From: an uncultured Eubacteriales bacterium
GTDB lineage: Bacteria; Bacillota; Clostridia; Peptostreptococcales; Anaerovoracaceae
NCBI GenBank assembly: GCA_902795135.1
Contig: CADBJW010000012.1
Location: 1 to 48,341 of the forward strand
Length of the DNA: 48,341 bases
Direction: 5' to 3'
The position numbers and the translations under genes are program-made. The number at the start of each line of letters is the position of its first letter. Position 1 is the stretch's first letter. Below are positions 6,562 to 13,979 of the stretch, in pieces. Below the pieces are notes generated by a model. It had not been told where the DNA came from. It was given only the letters and a program-made list of their open reading frames with translations, and did not search any database.

Positions 6562-8702
6562 TGCAGGTTTGACTCGTTGATATCAAGAAACCTGACGTTT
6601 ATGATTCGCCCGGTATGGGTTTGTTCGTATTCATTGCGGTACTCTTCACTGGACAGCACTTTCTGGTCATCCACAGCAAACCCGGAACATATATTTCGGT
6701 TTACGCTGCCGCCCTCTTGTCCAAACTCATAGGATAGATATTCCCCGCTATAATCCGCGAACGAGCCCAGCAGGCTTTTGAACGAATCACCGAACCCAAT
6801 CACGATCATATAGGAGCCTCCTCCCTGATTGGTCCTTTCAATATCTATCAGACCATTGTCATAGCAGGTAATCTTGCTCTCCGCAAAAGAGCCGAGTACC
6901 GTGAAGCCTTTGACTTCCTTTACCCCATCACTTGGGGTATTCTCGAAGAAATGGTATCCGCCGACGCTCCCGTCGACTCCCGGTGAGCTTGAGTCTGCAA
7001 CGTAAGTATTGTTGTATACGATCATTTCGCTCTCCCCGTCGCCATCAAAATCAGCAACCGCATACTTGAACCATGTGGTTGCCCCGTATTCCGGCTTCGG
7101 CGTACCATCGGCTTCCCGCTCGTAATAGTACGGGTATCCATTTGCATAGTCATCGGCTTTGTCATAGATATTTTTCAGATATGCCACAAAAGCATCCTGT
7201 CCGGTTGAAGCAGCGTTGCCTGTTGGTTCACTTTCCGTAGGTGCCGAACCTGCAGCCTTTGCAACCGCTGCACCGGCGTCCAGCATTCCAAAGGCTCCGA
7301 CCGCATCTTTCGAATCCGGATCGTCCAAAGCATATCCATTGCACGTGGAAACGAGTATCTCTTTCACGTCGGATGCCTTCAGAGACGGGTTCGCGCCCCA
7401 GACCATGGCAGCCGTACCGCTTACAAATGGCGCTGCTAAAGACGTTCCGCTTGCCGTATTATATCCTCCGACGCTTGTCGAGTAGATCCCTTGCCCCGGA
7501 GCACAGATGGTGACCCGGTCTCCCCCGTTCGAAGAAGCCGCCTGCATAAAGCCGCTGCCATTGTAGTAAGCGTTGCCAACGACTATTACGTGTCCGATGA
7601 TTTCTGCATAGCTGTGTTTGTCTGTATAACAGTTTTGTTCTGTAATGCTGCAGAACATGTTGTTGAATCTCGCATCCACTCCGACACCGCTGTGGTTCCC
7701 ATTTCCGGCGGACTGTACGATCAGAAAGTCATATCCCTGATCCATCAGCCTTGAAACTTCCAAAGACGCGGTTTTACCCCAAGCGTCAAAAGCGTTTTGG
7801 TCGCCGTTATATTTCAGGAGCGAGCTGCTGCCGCGGGACAGGTTTACAACCTTTGCCCCGTCTTTCACTGCATTGACGACACTGGCCGTTGTTGTGCTGG
7901 TCGTTACAGAACCATTGTTGCCGGTGCCCAGAGGATACCCTTTGACGGATGCATTTGGCGCTATGCCCGAAATGCCCTTGTCATTGTCAAAGTCCGCCCC
8001 GATGATTCCTGCCACTTCTGTTCCGTGATCCATGGCTGTATTGGAAGAATCCTGGCCGGAGGCGATGCTCAGGTTTTGCTGCAGATCCTCATGACCGGTA
8101 TCAAATCCGTTATCCACAACGGCTACATTGACGGGACTCAGCTTCGTGCGATAGGCCCAGGCCTGTGGCGCGTGGACCGCCTCCTGTCCCCAGTTCTGGC
8201 CGTTTGGGGATTCTTCATTCCAATCATCGGAATAGCCTTCCCCCGGATAGTAGACCATGGTATAGGTTTCCATGATATCGGTTTCCATGGTGTAGTCGAC
8301 GACAGCCATCGTCACTGCTTCGCTGGCTTCAATGGATGCGCAAAGGTTTCTCAGTTCCTCGTAGGATTTCGTTTCGACCTGAATCTGATACTGATTTAGC
8401 GTATCGATTTGGCCGATGACTTTTCCGTCTGCCTGGTCAACGATTTCTTCTTTTTCACTGTCGCTGACCCCATCCTCGAAATAGACAAGGATCACGTTGT
8501 TAATATATCCAATGCCGTCTTCCGTATAGGCATAGTCTTCCGGTTCCGGTGTGTAGGCGTAGTCTTCGCTGCCACTTCCGCCTCCGATGCCACTCCCATC
8601 CCCCAAGCCGCATCCTGCAAAGGCCGCTGTCATCAGCAATGCCGTTACGATCGCTAACAGGAATCGGATATTGATTTTCTTTCTTGTTTTTTGTGCTCCC
8701 AT
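6558..8702 (-). CDS. Subtilisin-like serine protease (S8 family), predicted lipoprotein
   Basis: A 714-residue exported protease. The N-terminus is basic, then hydrophobic, and ends in a lipobox TAAFAGC with Cys31 as lipid anchor, followed by a Gly/Ser-rich spacer, so it should be tethered to the outer face of the membrane. A propeptide-like region (about 60-140) precedes the S8 domain. The catalytic triad is Asp197 (VAVVDNGFDTGHEDL), His226 (DHGTEVAGI) and Ser421 (SGTSLAAPFVSGTAAM), with oxyanion Asn334 (SAGN). After residue 490 comes a roughly 220-residue C-terminal domain without a recognised family; it includes an acidic FDGDGESEM stretch that may bind calcium. It starts 5 nt after the LOG gene and is probably co-transcribed with it. 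Confidence 0.92.
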   Translation of the reverse strand: MGAQKTRKKINIRFLLAIVTALLMTAAFAGCGLGDGSGIGGGSGSEDYAYTPEPEDYAYTEDGIGYINNVILVYFEDGVSDSEKEEIVDQADGKVIGQIDTLNQYQIQVETKSYEELRNLCASIEASEAVTMAVVDYTMETDIMETYTMVYYPGEGYSDDWNEESPNGQNWGQEAVHAPQAWAYRTKLSPVNVAVVDNGFDTGHEDLQQNLSIASGQDSSNTAMDHGTEVAGIIGADFDNDKGISGIAPNASVKGYPLGTGNNGSVTTSTTTASVVNAVKDGAKVVNLSRGSSSLLKYNGDQNAFDAWGKTASLEVSRLMDQGYDFLIVQSAGNGNHSGVGVDARFNNMFCSITEQNCYTDKHSYAEIIGHVIVVGNAYYNGSGFMQAASSNGGDRVTICAPGQGIYSTSVGGYNTASGTSLAAPFVSGTAAMVWGANPSLKASDVKEILVSTCNGYALDDPDSKDAVGAFGMLDAGAAVAKAAGSAPTESEPTGNAASTGQDAFVAYLKNIYDKADDYANGYPYYYEREADGTPKPEYGATTWFKYAVADFDGDGESEMIVYNNTYVADSSSPGVDGSVGGYHFFENTPSDGVKEVKGFTVLGSFAESKITCYDNGLIDIERTNQGGGSYMIVIGFGDSFKSLLGSFADYSGEYLSYEFGQEGGSVNRNICSGFAVDDQKVLSSEEYRNEYEQTHTGRIINVRFLDINESNLH

Positions 8703-8707
8703 TTTGA

Positions 8708-9235
8708 TTACAAAATCCTTTCGATGTCTTCCATTTGCTCAACGAAACGAATGCCCTCCTGCCGCTCTTCTGTGGAAAAGCCATGTTCGACCATGGTCCG
8801 CAGCATTTTCTGAAGGTCTGAATAATAACCCTTATGATTGTAAAGTATGCAAGGCGCTTTCAGGTGTCCCAAAGAAACCATTGACATGATCTCGCTGATT
8901 TCCTCCAGCGTTCCGGTCCCACCAGGCAGCGCGATGAATGCATCTCCCAATTCGATCATCTTTGCTTTTCGCTCTGACATATCTTTCGTCACAATCAATT
9001 CTGTCAGCTCATCGTACTGCAAAACCTGATCCACAAAAAACACCGGTTCTACGCCGATTGCCTTTCCTCCTGCGCGGATCACGCTTTCTGCCAGAATCCC
9101 CATGAGTCCGATTTTGGATCCTCCGTAAATCAGACAATGTCCATTTTCGCCGATCCACTTACCCAGCTTTCTGACTGCGGCTTTGAGCGATTCATCCTTT
9201 CCTTCATAAGAACCGAGATATACGGTTATATTCAT
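8708..9235 (-). CDS. LOG family protein (nucleoside 5'-monophosphate phosphoribohydrolase)
   Basis: A 175-residue Rossmann-fold protein of the LOG family, formerly called lysine decarboxylase-like. Family members hydrolyse the N-glycosidic bond of (cytokinin) nucleoside monophosphates. The signature PGGTGTLEE is at residues 104-112 and the phosphate-binding GGSKIGLMG at 38-46. Length is typical of bacterial LOG proteins. It is the first gene of a leftward pair with the subtilase, driven by an extended -10 promoter at 9277-9285. Physiological substrate in Firmicutes is not established. Confidence 0.9.
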   Translation of the reverse strand: MNITVYLGSYEGKDESLKAAVRKLGKWIGENGHCLIYGGSKIGLMGILAESVIRAGGKAIGVEPVFFVDQVLQYDELTELIVTKDMSERKAKMIELGDAFIALPGGTGTLEEISEIMSMVSLGHLKAPCILYNHKGYYSDLQKMLRTMVEHGFSTEERQEGIRFVEQMEDIERIL

Positions 9236-9276
9236 AGTATCAATCTGCCTTCCTTCTCTATTGTGTGCTATCGAAA

Positions 9277-9285
9277 ATTATATCA
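9277..9285 (-). promoter_or_regulatory. Extended -10 promoter for the LOG-subtilase pair
   Basis: On the minus strand TGATATAAT gives an extended -10 (TGnTATAAT). No good -35 box is seen 17 nt upstream, which fits an extended -10 promoter. It is back to back with the promoter at 9295-9323. Confidence 0.55.
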
Positions 9286-9294
9286 GAATCCAAA

Positions 9295-9323
9295 TTGATT
9301 TGGAAATCCATTTGCAATATAAT
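9295..9323 (+). promoter_or_regulatory. Promoter of the 94-residue repeat protein
   Basis: TTGATT (9295-9300) and TATAAT (9318-9323) are spaced by 17 nt. A small inverted repeat CCAAAT-TG-ATTTGG (9290-9303) overlaps the -35 box and could be an operator. The start would lie about 35 nt before the ATG. Confidence 0.65.
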
Positions 9324-9363
9324 AAAAGCAGTATTAAATCAATTGTTTGAAAGGAGATTGAAA

Positions 9364-9648
9364 ATGGGTTTCAAAGATAAACTGGAAGGTCTGAAAGATA
9401 AGGTAGATGACGCTCTGGAAAAGACAGACATCGATGATAAGATCAAAGCAAAGGCTCAGGAAGCTCTGGATAAGACTGATATCGATGACAAAATCATTGC
9501 CGGCGCAAAAGACTTAAAGGACAAGGCTGACGATGCTTTAGAAAAGACAGATATTGACGACAAAATCAAGGCAAAGGCTCAGGAAGCTCTGGACAAGACT
9601 GATATCGACGATAAAATCAAGGATAAAATCGACGATATTACCAAATAA
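9364..9648 (+). CDS. Small repetitive, highly charged amphipathic protein
   Basis: A 94-residue protein of unknown function, rich in Lys, Asp and Ala and without Cys, His, Trp or Tyr. It is built from two copies of a roughly 34-residue unit (KDK-V/A-DDALEKTDIDDKI...). Each unit holds two shorter repeats ending in KTDIDDKI, so TDIDDKI occurs four times. The repeats are also visible in the DNA. The pattern predicts a continuous amphipathic helix, as in LEA-like or apolipoprotein-like stress proteins. AAGGAG lies 7 nt before the ATG; an upstream in-frame start lacks support. It stands alone with its own promoter. No family was recognised. Confidence 0.82.
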   Translation: MGFKDKLEGLKDKVDDALEKTDIDDKIKAKAQEALDKTDIDDKIIAGAKDLKDKADDALEKTDIDDKIKAKAQEALDKTDIDDKIKDKIDDITK

Positions 9649-9673
9649 GATTTGGGATCAAAAGGATGTCTGC

Positions 9674-9701
9674 GGGGTGTGTCAATATATTGACACACCC
9701 C
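9674..9701. repeat. Perfect 28-bp palindrome between the small protein gene and tRNA-Val
   Basis: Two 12-nt arms, GGGGTGTGTCAA and TTGACACACCCC, flank a TATA centre that is itself palindromic. There is no T-run on either side, so it is a poor intrinsic terminator. It directly abuts the -35 box of the tRNA promoter (9702-9707), so it may be an operator as well as a 3'-end hairpin of the upstream mRNA. Confidence 0.8.
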
Positions 9702-9729
9702 TTGTCAAATCCAAATTATCAGTTATAAT
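9702..9729 (+). promoter_or_regulatory. Promoter of tRNA-Val
   Basis: TTGTCA (9702-9707) and TATAAT (9724-9729) are separated by 16 nt. The tRNA begins 24 nt after the -10 box. Confidence 0.7.
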
Positions 9730-9753
9730 GATTATGACAACTTCATCTGTTCG

Positions 9754-9829
9754 GATCCATTAGCTCAGCTGGGAGAGCGCTTGGGTGACAACCAAGAGGT
9801 CACTGGTTCAAGTCCAGTATGGGTCACCA
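9754..9829 (+). tRNA. tRNA-Val (anticodon GAC), CCA encoded
   Basis: The 76 nt fold into a full cloverleaf: acceptor GATCCAT / ATGGGTC (one T-G pair), D stem GCTC / GAGC, anticodon stem CTTGG / CCAAG with loop GTGACAA, T stem ACTGG / CCAGT with loop TTCAAGT, discriminator A and an encoded CCA. The anticodon GAC reads Val codons GTC and GTT. It is a single tRNA with its own promoter and terminator. Confidence 0.95.
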
Positions 9830-9836
9830 AAAAAAG

Positions 9837-9876
9837 AAAATGCAACGGATTGTGAAATCACACCGTTGCATTTTTT
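9837..9876. terminator. Bidirectional terminator between tRNA-Val and sstT
   Basis: AAAATGCAACGG pairs with CCGTTGCATTTT and an inner TGTG / CACA extends the stem. It is followed by TTTTTT on the plus strand and by T-rich sequence on the minus strand, so it can end both the tRNA and the convergent sstT transcript. Confidence 0.85.
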
Positions 9877-9908
9877 CGTCCTGTTAAAAGCCGCATCTGC
9901 GATTGGAG

Positions 9909-11135
9909 TTACAGCGGAAGTTTACGTCCTTCCTTTTTCCACTCTCTAAATTCAGCCGTTGCTGTAAAGATCGCGTCGCCGGATGAGTTCAAAGCCGTTT
10001 CCATAGAATCCTGAATGACGCTGATGATAAAGCCGACTCCAACGATTGCCATGGATACGTCCGGAGCAACGCCGAACAAGGAGCATCCGAGCGGAACCAA
10101 CAGCAGGGATCCGCCGGCAACACCGGATGCGCCGCAAGCAGAAAATGCCGCCACAAAGCTCAGTGCGATGGCCATAATGAGCGTAACATGTACGTCCATG
10201 GTATAAGCGGCCGACAGGGAGAACGTCGTGATCGTTACGGCCGCGCCGTTCATGTTGATGGTTGCACCCAGTGGAATCGATACGGAATACATATCCTCAT
10301 CCAATCCAAGTTCCTCACACAGTTCCATATTAACGGGTATATTCGCGGCCGAACTTCTCGTGAAAAACGCCGTAATACCGCTGGTTCGTATGCATTTCCA
10401 AATCAGCGGGTACGGATTATGCCGAAGTAAAAGTCCTACAATCAGAGGGTTGACCGCAAACGCAACCAGCAGCATAGTGCAAACAAGCACACCTACCAGA
10501 TGCCCATAGGTCTTGAAAATGTCCAGGCCGCTGGTGGAAACCGAGTTGAACACAAGACCCAGAATTCCAAACGGCGCACAGCTGATGATTCCCCGTACGA
10601 TTTTCGAAATGGCGTCTGCCAGATCGCTGAGCATGGTTTTGGTTCCCTCACTCCCATGCTTTAAGGCAATCCCTAGGATGATCGCCCAGAAAAGGATTCC
10701 GATATAATTGGCATTGAGCACCGCATCCACAGGATTTGCGACGATGCTTTTGAGCAGATTGACAATGACTTCTGCCATACCGCTTGGAGCCGTGTATTCA
10801 TTGGTCGCCACGATACCATCCAGTGGAATGCGCGTCGGGAACAGAAAATTCATGATGACTGCCAGTACCGCCGCGGTCATCGTACTGAAGAGATACAAAA
10901 TGATAACCGTCCGGAATTTTTTAGCATGACCGCCTTTTGCATTGGCCAGAGACGACGCTACGAGTACCAAAACAAGGATCGGTGCCACCGCCTTCAGCGC
11001 GCCTACAAACAATTCCCCCAGAATGGCGATTCCCGTTGCTTTTGGAATCAGCAGTCCCAAAATCGCGCCCAGGATCAAACCGCACAGAATTCTAATAATC
11101 AGGCTTATCGAATTCCACTTTTTAATAATTTCCAT
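9909..11135 (-). CDS. sstT: Sodium:serine/threonine symporter SstT
   Basis: A 408-residue DAACS-family transporter that imports serine and threonine with sodium. Recognisable features are the N-terminal IIRILCGLILGAILGLL helix, a serine-rich hairpin TSGITAFFTRSSAANIPVNM, the substrate/sodium-site sequence SIPLGATINMNGAAVTI, and SACGASGVAGGSLLLVPLGC near the C-terminus, all as in SstT. The start is the ATG with AGGTGG five bases upstream; a GTG three codons earlier sits within that ribosome site. It lies 25 nt beyond the AraC regulator gene on the same strand. Serine and threonine import suits an amino-acid fermenter. Confidence 0.93.
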   Translation of the reverse strand: MEIIKKWNSISLIIRILCGLILGAILGLLIPKATGIAILGELFVGALKAVAPILVLVLVASSLANAKGGHAKKFRTVIILYLFSTMTAAVLAVIMNFLFPTRIPLDGIVATNEYTAPSGMAEVIVNLLKSIVANPVDAVLNANYIGILFWAIILGIALKHGSEGTKTMLSDLADAISKIVRGIISCAPFGILGLVFNSVSTSGLDIFKTYGHLVGVLVCTMLLVAFAVNPLIVGLLLRHNPYPLIWKCIRTSGITAFFTRSSAANIPVNMELCEELGLDEDMYSVSIPLGATINMNGAAVTITTFSLSAAYTMDVHVTLIMAIALSFVAAFSACGASGVAGGSLLLVPLGCSLFGVAPDVSMAIVGVGFIISVIQDSMETALNSSGDAIFTATAEFREWKKEGRKLPL

Positions 11136-11160
11136 TGCTCCCACCTAACTAAATGCTAAA

Positions 11161-12114
11161 CTAAAACGATTTGAATGTCTTTGCAATATGCCATGACGTA
11201 ATGAAATCCCGAATGAATTCCCCCGCCTTCTGCGGCGGAAACGTCACAGAAGTGTTGTCATGAAGGGCTTCCTCATACTGGTTCAAATACCGCTGCCGGT
11301 CCTCCGTCGGCGTCATGTTCCACAATTCCTTGAATGCCGAGTAGAAATACTTCGGATCGCTAAACCCGCAGTCAAAGGATATTGCGGATACCGAGCGGTC
11401 TGTCGTCAAAAGCAACGTCTCCGCTTCATAACAGCGTATGTATTTTACCATATTACTAAAACTTGAAAATACCGTTTTGCTAATAAATTGAGAAAAATAG
11501 TTTTTGTTGATGTGCTCCATGGCTGCCAGCTGGGATACCGTGATCTTTTCCCGGTAATTATCAATGATGTATACCATCACTCTGGTGAACCGTTCGTAGA
11601 GTTCGGTGTTCATGTATTCATCCTGGTTTTCATAATTGAACCAGTTGAAATAGGTAAACAGCGTATCGATCAGTTCATGCAAAGGCTCCGTGCACGCATC
11701 CGCGGAGAGATTGCTGTCTGTGAAATATTTATAGGTCAGAGAGAGAATGGTGTCTTTGATTTTCTCCATTGCCTGCTCCTGATAGGGATAGCAGTGATTG
11801 CTTTCACAAGCAAAAAAGACATATTTCAGTTCCTCCCAGTTTGGGAGTTTGGAAAGATCAATGTGAAAAATCAGGGTCAGATTGTCACTGATCCCATTGA
11901 GATAATGGATGTCCCAGAAATCGATGGAGTGGATCTGCCCTGCCCGGAGAATGTGCTCCTGATCCGATGCGATAAGACGAATACTACCCTGCAGGCAGTA
12001 CACTAATTCCAGCTCGGTTGGGTGCCGGTGGGGCATTTGTTTCCCGATGCGACACAATTCCGCTTCAAAAGGTAAGTCATTTTTGTATTTCAGTTCAGGT
12101 GTTTCGATGTTCAT
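11161..12114 (-). CDS. AraC family transcriptional regulator
   Basis: A 317-residue regulator. Residues 1-150 form a cupin-like sensor (MPHRHPTELELVYCLQGSIRL). The C-terminal part (about 185-290) holds two helix-turn-helices with the AraC signature: TVSQLAAMEHINKNYFSQFI, then SAISFDCGFSDPKYFYSAFKELWNMTPTEDRQRY. It is transcribed divergently from the saccharopine-dehydrogenase-like gene and lies just upstream of sstT, so either may be its target. No ribosome site precedes the ATG. Instead a near-consensus promoter places transcription initiation at the ATG itself, so the mRNA is probably leaderless. Confidence 0.9.
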   Translation of the reverse strand: MNIETPELKYKNDLPFEAELCRIGKQMPHRHPTELELVYCLQGSIRLIASDQEHILRAGQIHSIDFWDIHYLNGISDNLTLIFHIDLSKLPNWEELKYVFFACESNHCYPYQEQAMEKIKDTILSLTYKYFTDSNLSADACTEPLHELIDTLFTYFNWFNYENQDEYMNTELYERFTRVMVYIIDNYREKITVSQLAAMEHINKNYFSQFISKTVFSSFSNMVKYIRCYEAETLLLTTDRSVSAISFDCGFSDPKYFYSAFKELWNMTPTEDRQRYLNQYEEALHDNTSVTFPPQKAGEFIRDFITSWHIAKTFKSF

Positions 12115-12120
12115 GAGCGA

Positions 12121-12149
12121 ATTATATACCCTTGGGTCGTTATAGTCAA
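12121..12149 (-). promoter_or_regulatory. Promoter producing a probable leaderless araC-type mRNA
   Basis: On the minus strand TTGACT (12144-12149) and TATAAT (12121-12126) have a 17-nt spacer. Only six bases (12115-12120) separate the -10 box from the ATG (12112-12114), so the expected start coincides with the start codon. Confidence 0.75.
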
Positions 12150-12282
12150 ATTTTAGTTAGAAATACAACAAAATGATAAAAAACAGCTATAGCCTTTGGA
12201 CGAGAGTTGGGAGATAATTTTTGTAGAACAATCGAGGAACTTTAAAACCCGACTTAGTTTAATGAAAAGGAGATGTTTTTAT

Positions 12283-13587
12283 ATGGGTAAGAAAGTATTA
12301 GTACTTGGAACAGGTGCACAGGGAACCACCGTTGCAAAGAGACTGGATCTGGAACCAAATGTTGATAAGATTATCTGCGCTGACTACGACGAAGCTGCTG
12401 CGAAGGAACTTGCCGGAGAACTGAAGAAGGCTGAAGGTTGCTTCTGCGATGCTTCCAAGAAGGAACAGGTTGTCAAATTGGTTGAAGGATGCGATCTCGT
12501 TGTAAACGCACTGCCACTGGCATTCGGTATCAATGTCATCGAAGCCGCACTGGAAGCAAAGTGCAACTATCAGGACTTTGCTGCACCGGAAGGTTTCAAA
12601 GAGACCTGGGAAAAGTGCATGTACACACTGCTTACTGAATACAATGAAAAATTTAAGGAAGCCGGAATCCTGGGAATCATGGGAACCGGTTCCGCTCCTG
12701 GAACAATGTGCGTTGTTGCCAGAGACACCATGAAAGATATCGACGAATGTGACACGATTTACATGATGGTTTATGAAGGCGTTGAAGCTAAGAGATTCCA
12801 GCCTTACTGGTGGTCACCGGTTACTGCGCTGGCTGACATGGACGACCTTCCGGTTGCATGGATCGACGGCAAAATGGTTAACACAAAGCCATTCTCAATG
12901 CCAATCGAAAGAACCATCGATTACGTTGGATATCCGGTAAGATTCGTAGAACACGCTCACGATGAACCTTTCTACGTAGGTATGAGAGCCAACGATCTGT
13001 TCAAAGGCTGTAAGAACGCATACTTTAAGTATGGCGGCGTAGGGATTGAATTCGCAGAGCCTTTAGCCAGAGCGGGACTGCTTAAGAGAGAACCGGTTGA
13101 AGTAGATGGACAGATGGTTAATACGCACAACGCGATTCTGAACGCACTGCCTCACCCACCTCGTTTTGCTCACGAAGTACAGGAAATCATCGATGAAGGT
13201 CTGGTTTCCGATACTGGCGCATTTGTTTGTGAAGCCATGGGTAAAAAAGACGGCAAAGATGTCAGAGTGGAATCTCACCTCTTTGCTCCTGGTTTCGTAG
13301 AATCCTTTGAAAAATTCGGCGTAACCGGTGAACAGTACCTGACCGGTCAGGGCGGATTCCTGTTCACAAAGCTCTTTGTAAACGACGAACTGAACCAGAC
13401 TGGATTCATTTCATCAGCAGAACTGACGGACGAAGCAAATGACAGATATCTCGAATATGCTAAGGAACTCGAGATCACCGTCGAAAGACGTATCATCTAT
13501 GACGATCCGTACTATGAAGAACAGGCGCCAGCTAAGGAATACAAGCCTTGGTGGGATGGTGAAACAATTACCCCGGTAGAACTGTAA
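12283..13587 (+). CDS. Saccharopine dehydrogenase family oxidoreductase
   Basis: A 434-residue NAD(P)-binding protein. The N-terminus KKVLVLGTGAQGTTVAKRL is a Rossmann dinucleotide motif, followed by VVNALPLAFGINVIEAALEA and YQDFA, typical of saccharopine-dehydrogenase-like enzymes. A roughly 200-residue dehydrogenase/substrate domain follows and the tail is acidic and aromatic. Relatives act on lysine, saccharopine or carboxynorspermidine; the substrate here is undetermined. Because Kce is also encoded in this window, a role in lysine or another amino-acid catabolic route is plausible but only inferred. AAAGGAGA precedes the ATG; the longer frame upstream is not supported. No convincing promoter was seen in 12150-12260. 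A clear terminator follows. Confidence 0.85.
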   Translation: MGKKVLVLGTGAQGTTVAKRLDLEPNVDKIICADYDEAAAKELAGELKKAEGCFCDASKKEQVVKLVEGCDLVVNALPLAFGINVIEAALEAKCNYQDFAAPEGFKETWEKCMYTLLTEYNEKFKEAGILGIMGTGSAPGTMCVVARDTMKDIDECDTIYMMVYEGVEAKRFQPYWWSPVTALADMDDLPVAWIDGKMVNTKPFSMPIERTIDYVGYPVRFVEHAHDEPFYVGMRANDLFKGCKNAYFKYGGVGIEFAEPLARAGLLKREPVEVDGQMVNTHNAILNALPHPPRFAHEVQEIIDEGLVSDTGAFVCEAMGKKDGKDVRVESHLFAPGFVESFEKFGVTGEQYLTGQGGFLFTKLFVNDELNQTGFISSAELTDEANDRYLEYAKELEITVERRIIYDDPYYEEQAPAKEYKPWWDGETITPVEL

Positions 13588-13638
13588 GCATCACAGTCAA
13601 AGAACATTGTAACCAATAATTTGCAACTAATAGAACGT

Positions 13639-13670
13639 CGCAGCAGACCATCCTCTGCTGCGATGTTTTT
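13639..13670 (+). terminator. Intrinsic terminator of the saccharopine-dehydrogenase-like gene
   Basis: The 9-bp stem CGCAGCAGA / TCTGCTGCG (13639-13647 with 13654-13662) is followed by ATGTTTTTTT. Confidence 0.88.
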
Positions 13671-13681
13671 TTGAACACTGT

Positions 13682-13924
13682 ATGGAGCGGTTTTTGTTTT
13701 CTGCGGGGGGGCGTGTGGCGGCCGGGGGCATTCCGCAGACGCAGATGCGGTCTGAAGCGAAGAGAGCAAAGAGAATCGCACAGGCCCGGACACTGCCTGA
13801 GCGAAGCGAGTTTGTCCGGGTCTCGATTCTCTGCGAACGAGCGCGGCTGACCGCCTGCGGCGAGGACACGCACCCGGCCGCCACACGACACGCCCCCGCA
13901 GAAGCAATCAAAAAGCCGCTCCAT
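13682..13924. repeat. 243-nt GC-rich imperfect palindrome (unclassified element or structured RNA)
   Basis: The whole stretch folds back on itself. Paired blocks are ATGGAGCGG (13682-13690) with 13916-13924; TTTTTG (13691-13696) with 13909-13914; CTGCGGGGG (13701-13709) with 13893-13901; GTGTGGCGGCCGGG (13713-13726) with 13873-13886; GCGGTC (13747-13752) with 13849-13854; AGAGAATCG (13770-13778) with 13824-13832; and CCCGGACA (13785-13792) with 13813-13820. The tip contains GCGAAGC, a sequence known to form very stable mini-hairpins. GC content is far above the neighbouring genes. Open frames across it are by-products of the composition. It sits between two converging genes after the plus-strand terminator. 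It could be a non-autonomous mobile palindrome, a structured RNA or a 3'-end element; the sequence alone does not decide. Confidence 0.85.
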
Positions 13925-13944
13925 GAATGGTTCATAAAGCGGCT
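13910..13944 (-). terminator. Terminator of the NCS2 permease gene, sharing an arm with the palindrome
   Basis: On the minus strand AGCCGCT (13938-13944) pairs with AGCGGCT (13914-13920), an inner ATGAA / TTCAT extends it, and TTTTT follows (13910-13914). The distal arm 13914-13924 is also the outermost arm of the 243-nt palindrome, so the two structures exclude each other. Confidence 0.8.
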
Positions 13945-13979
13945 CATTGGTTCCGTTACATTGTCTTACAATTCCAGGA

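Noticed and set aside
8708-9235. Lysine decarboxylase
   Set aside because: Old annotation label; the PGGTGTLEE motif identifies the LOG family, which are phosphoribohydrolases.
9674-9701. Calling the 28-bp palindrome a standard intrinsic terminator
   Set aside because: No T-run follows on either strand, and it is directly fused to a promoter.
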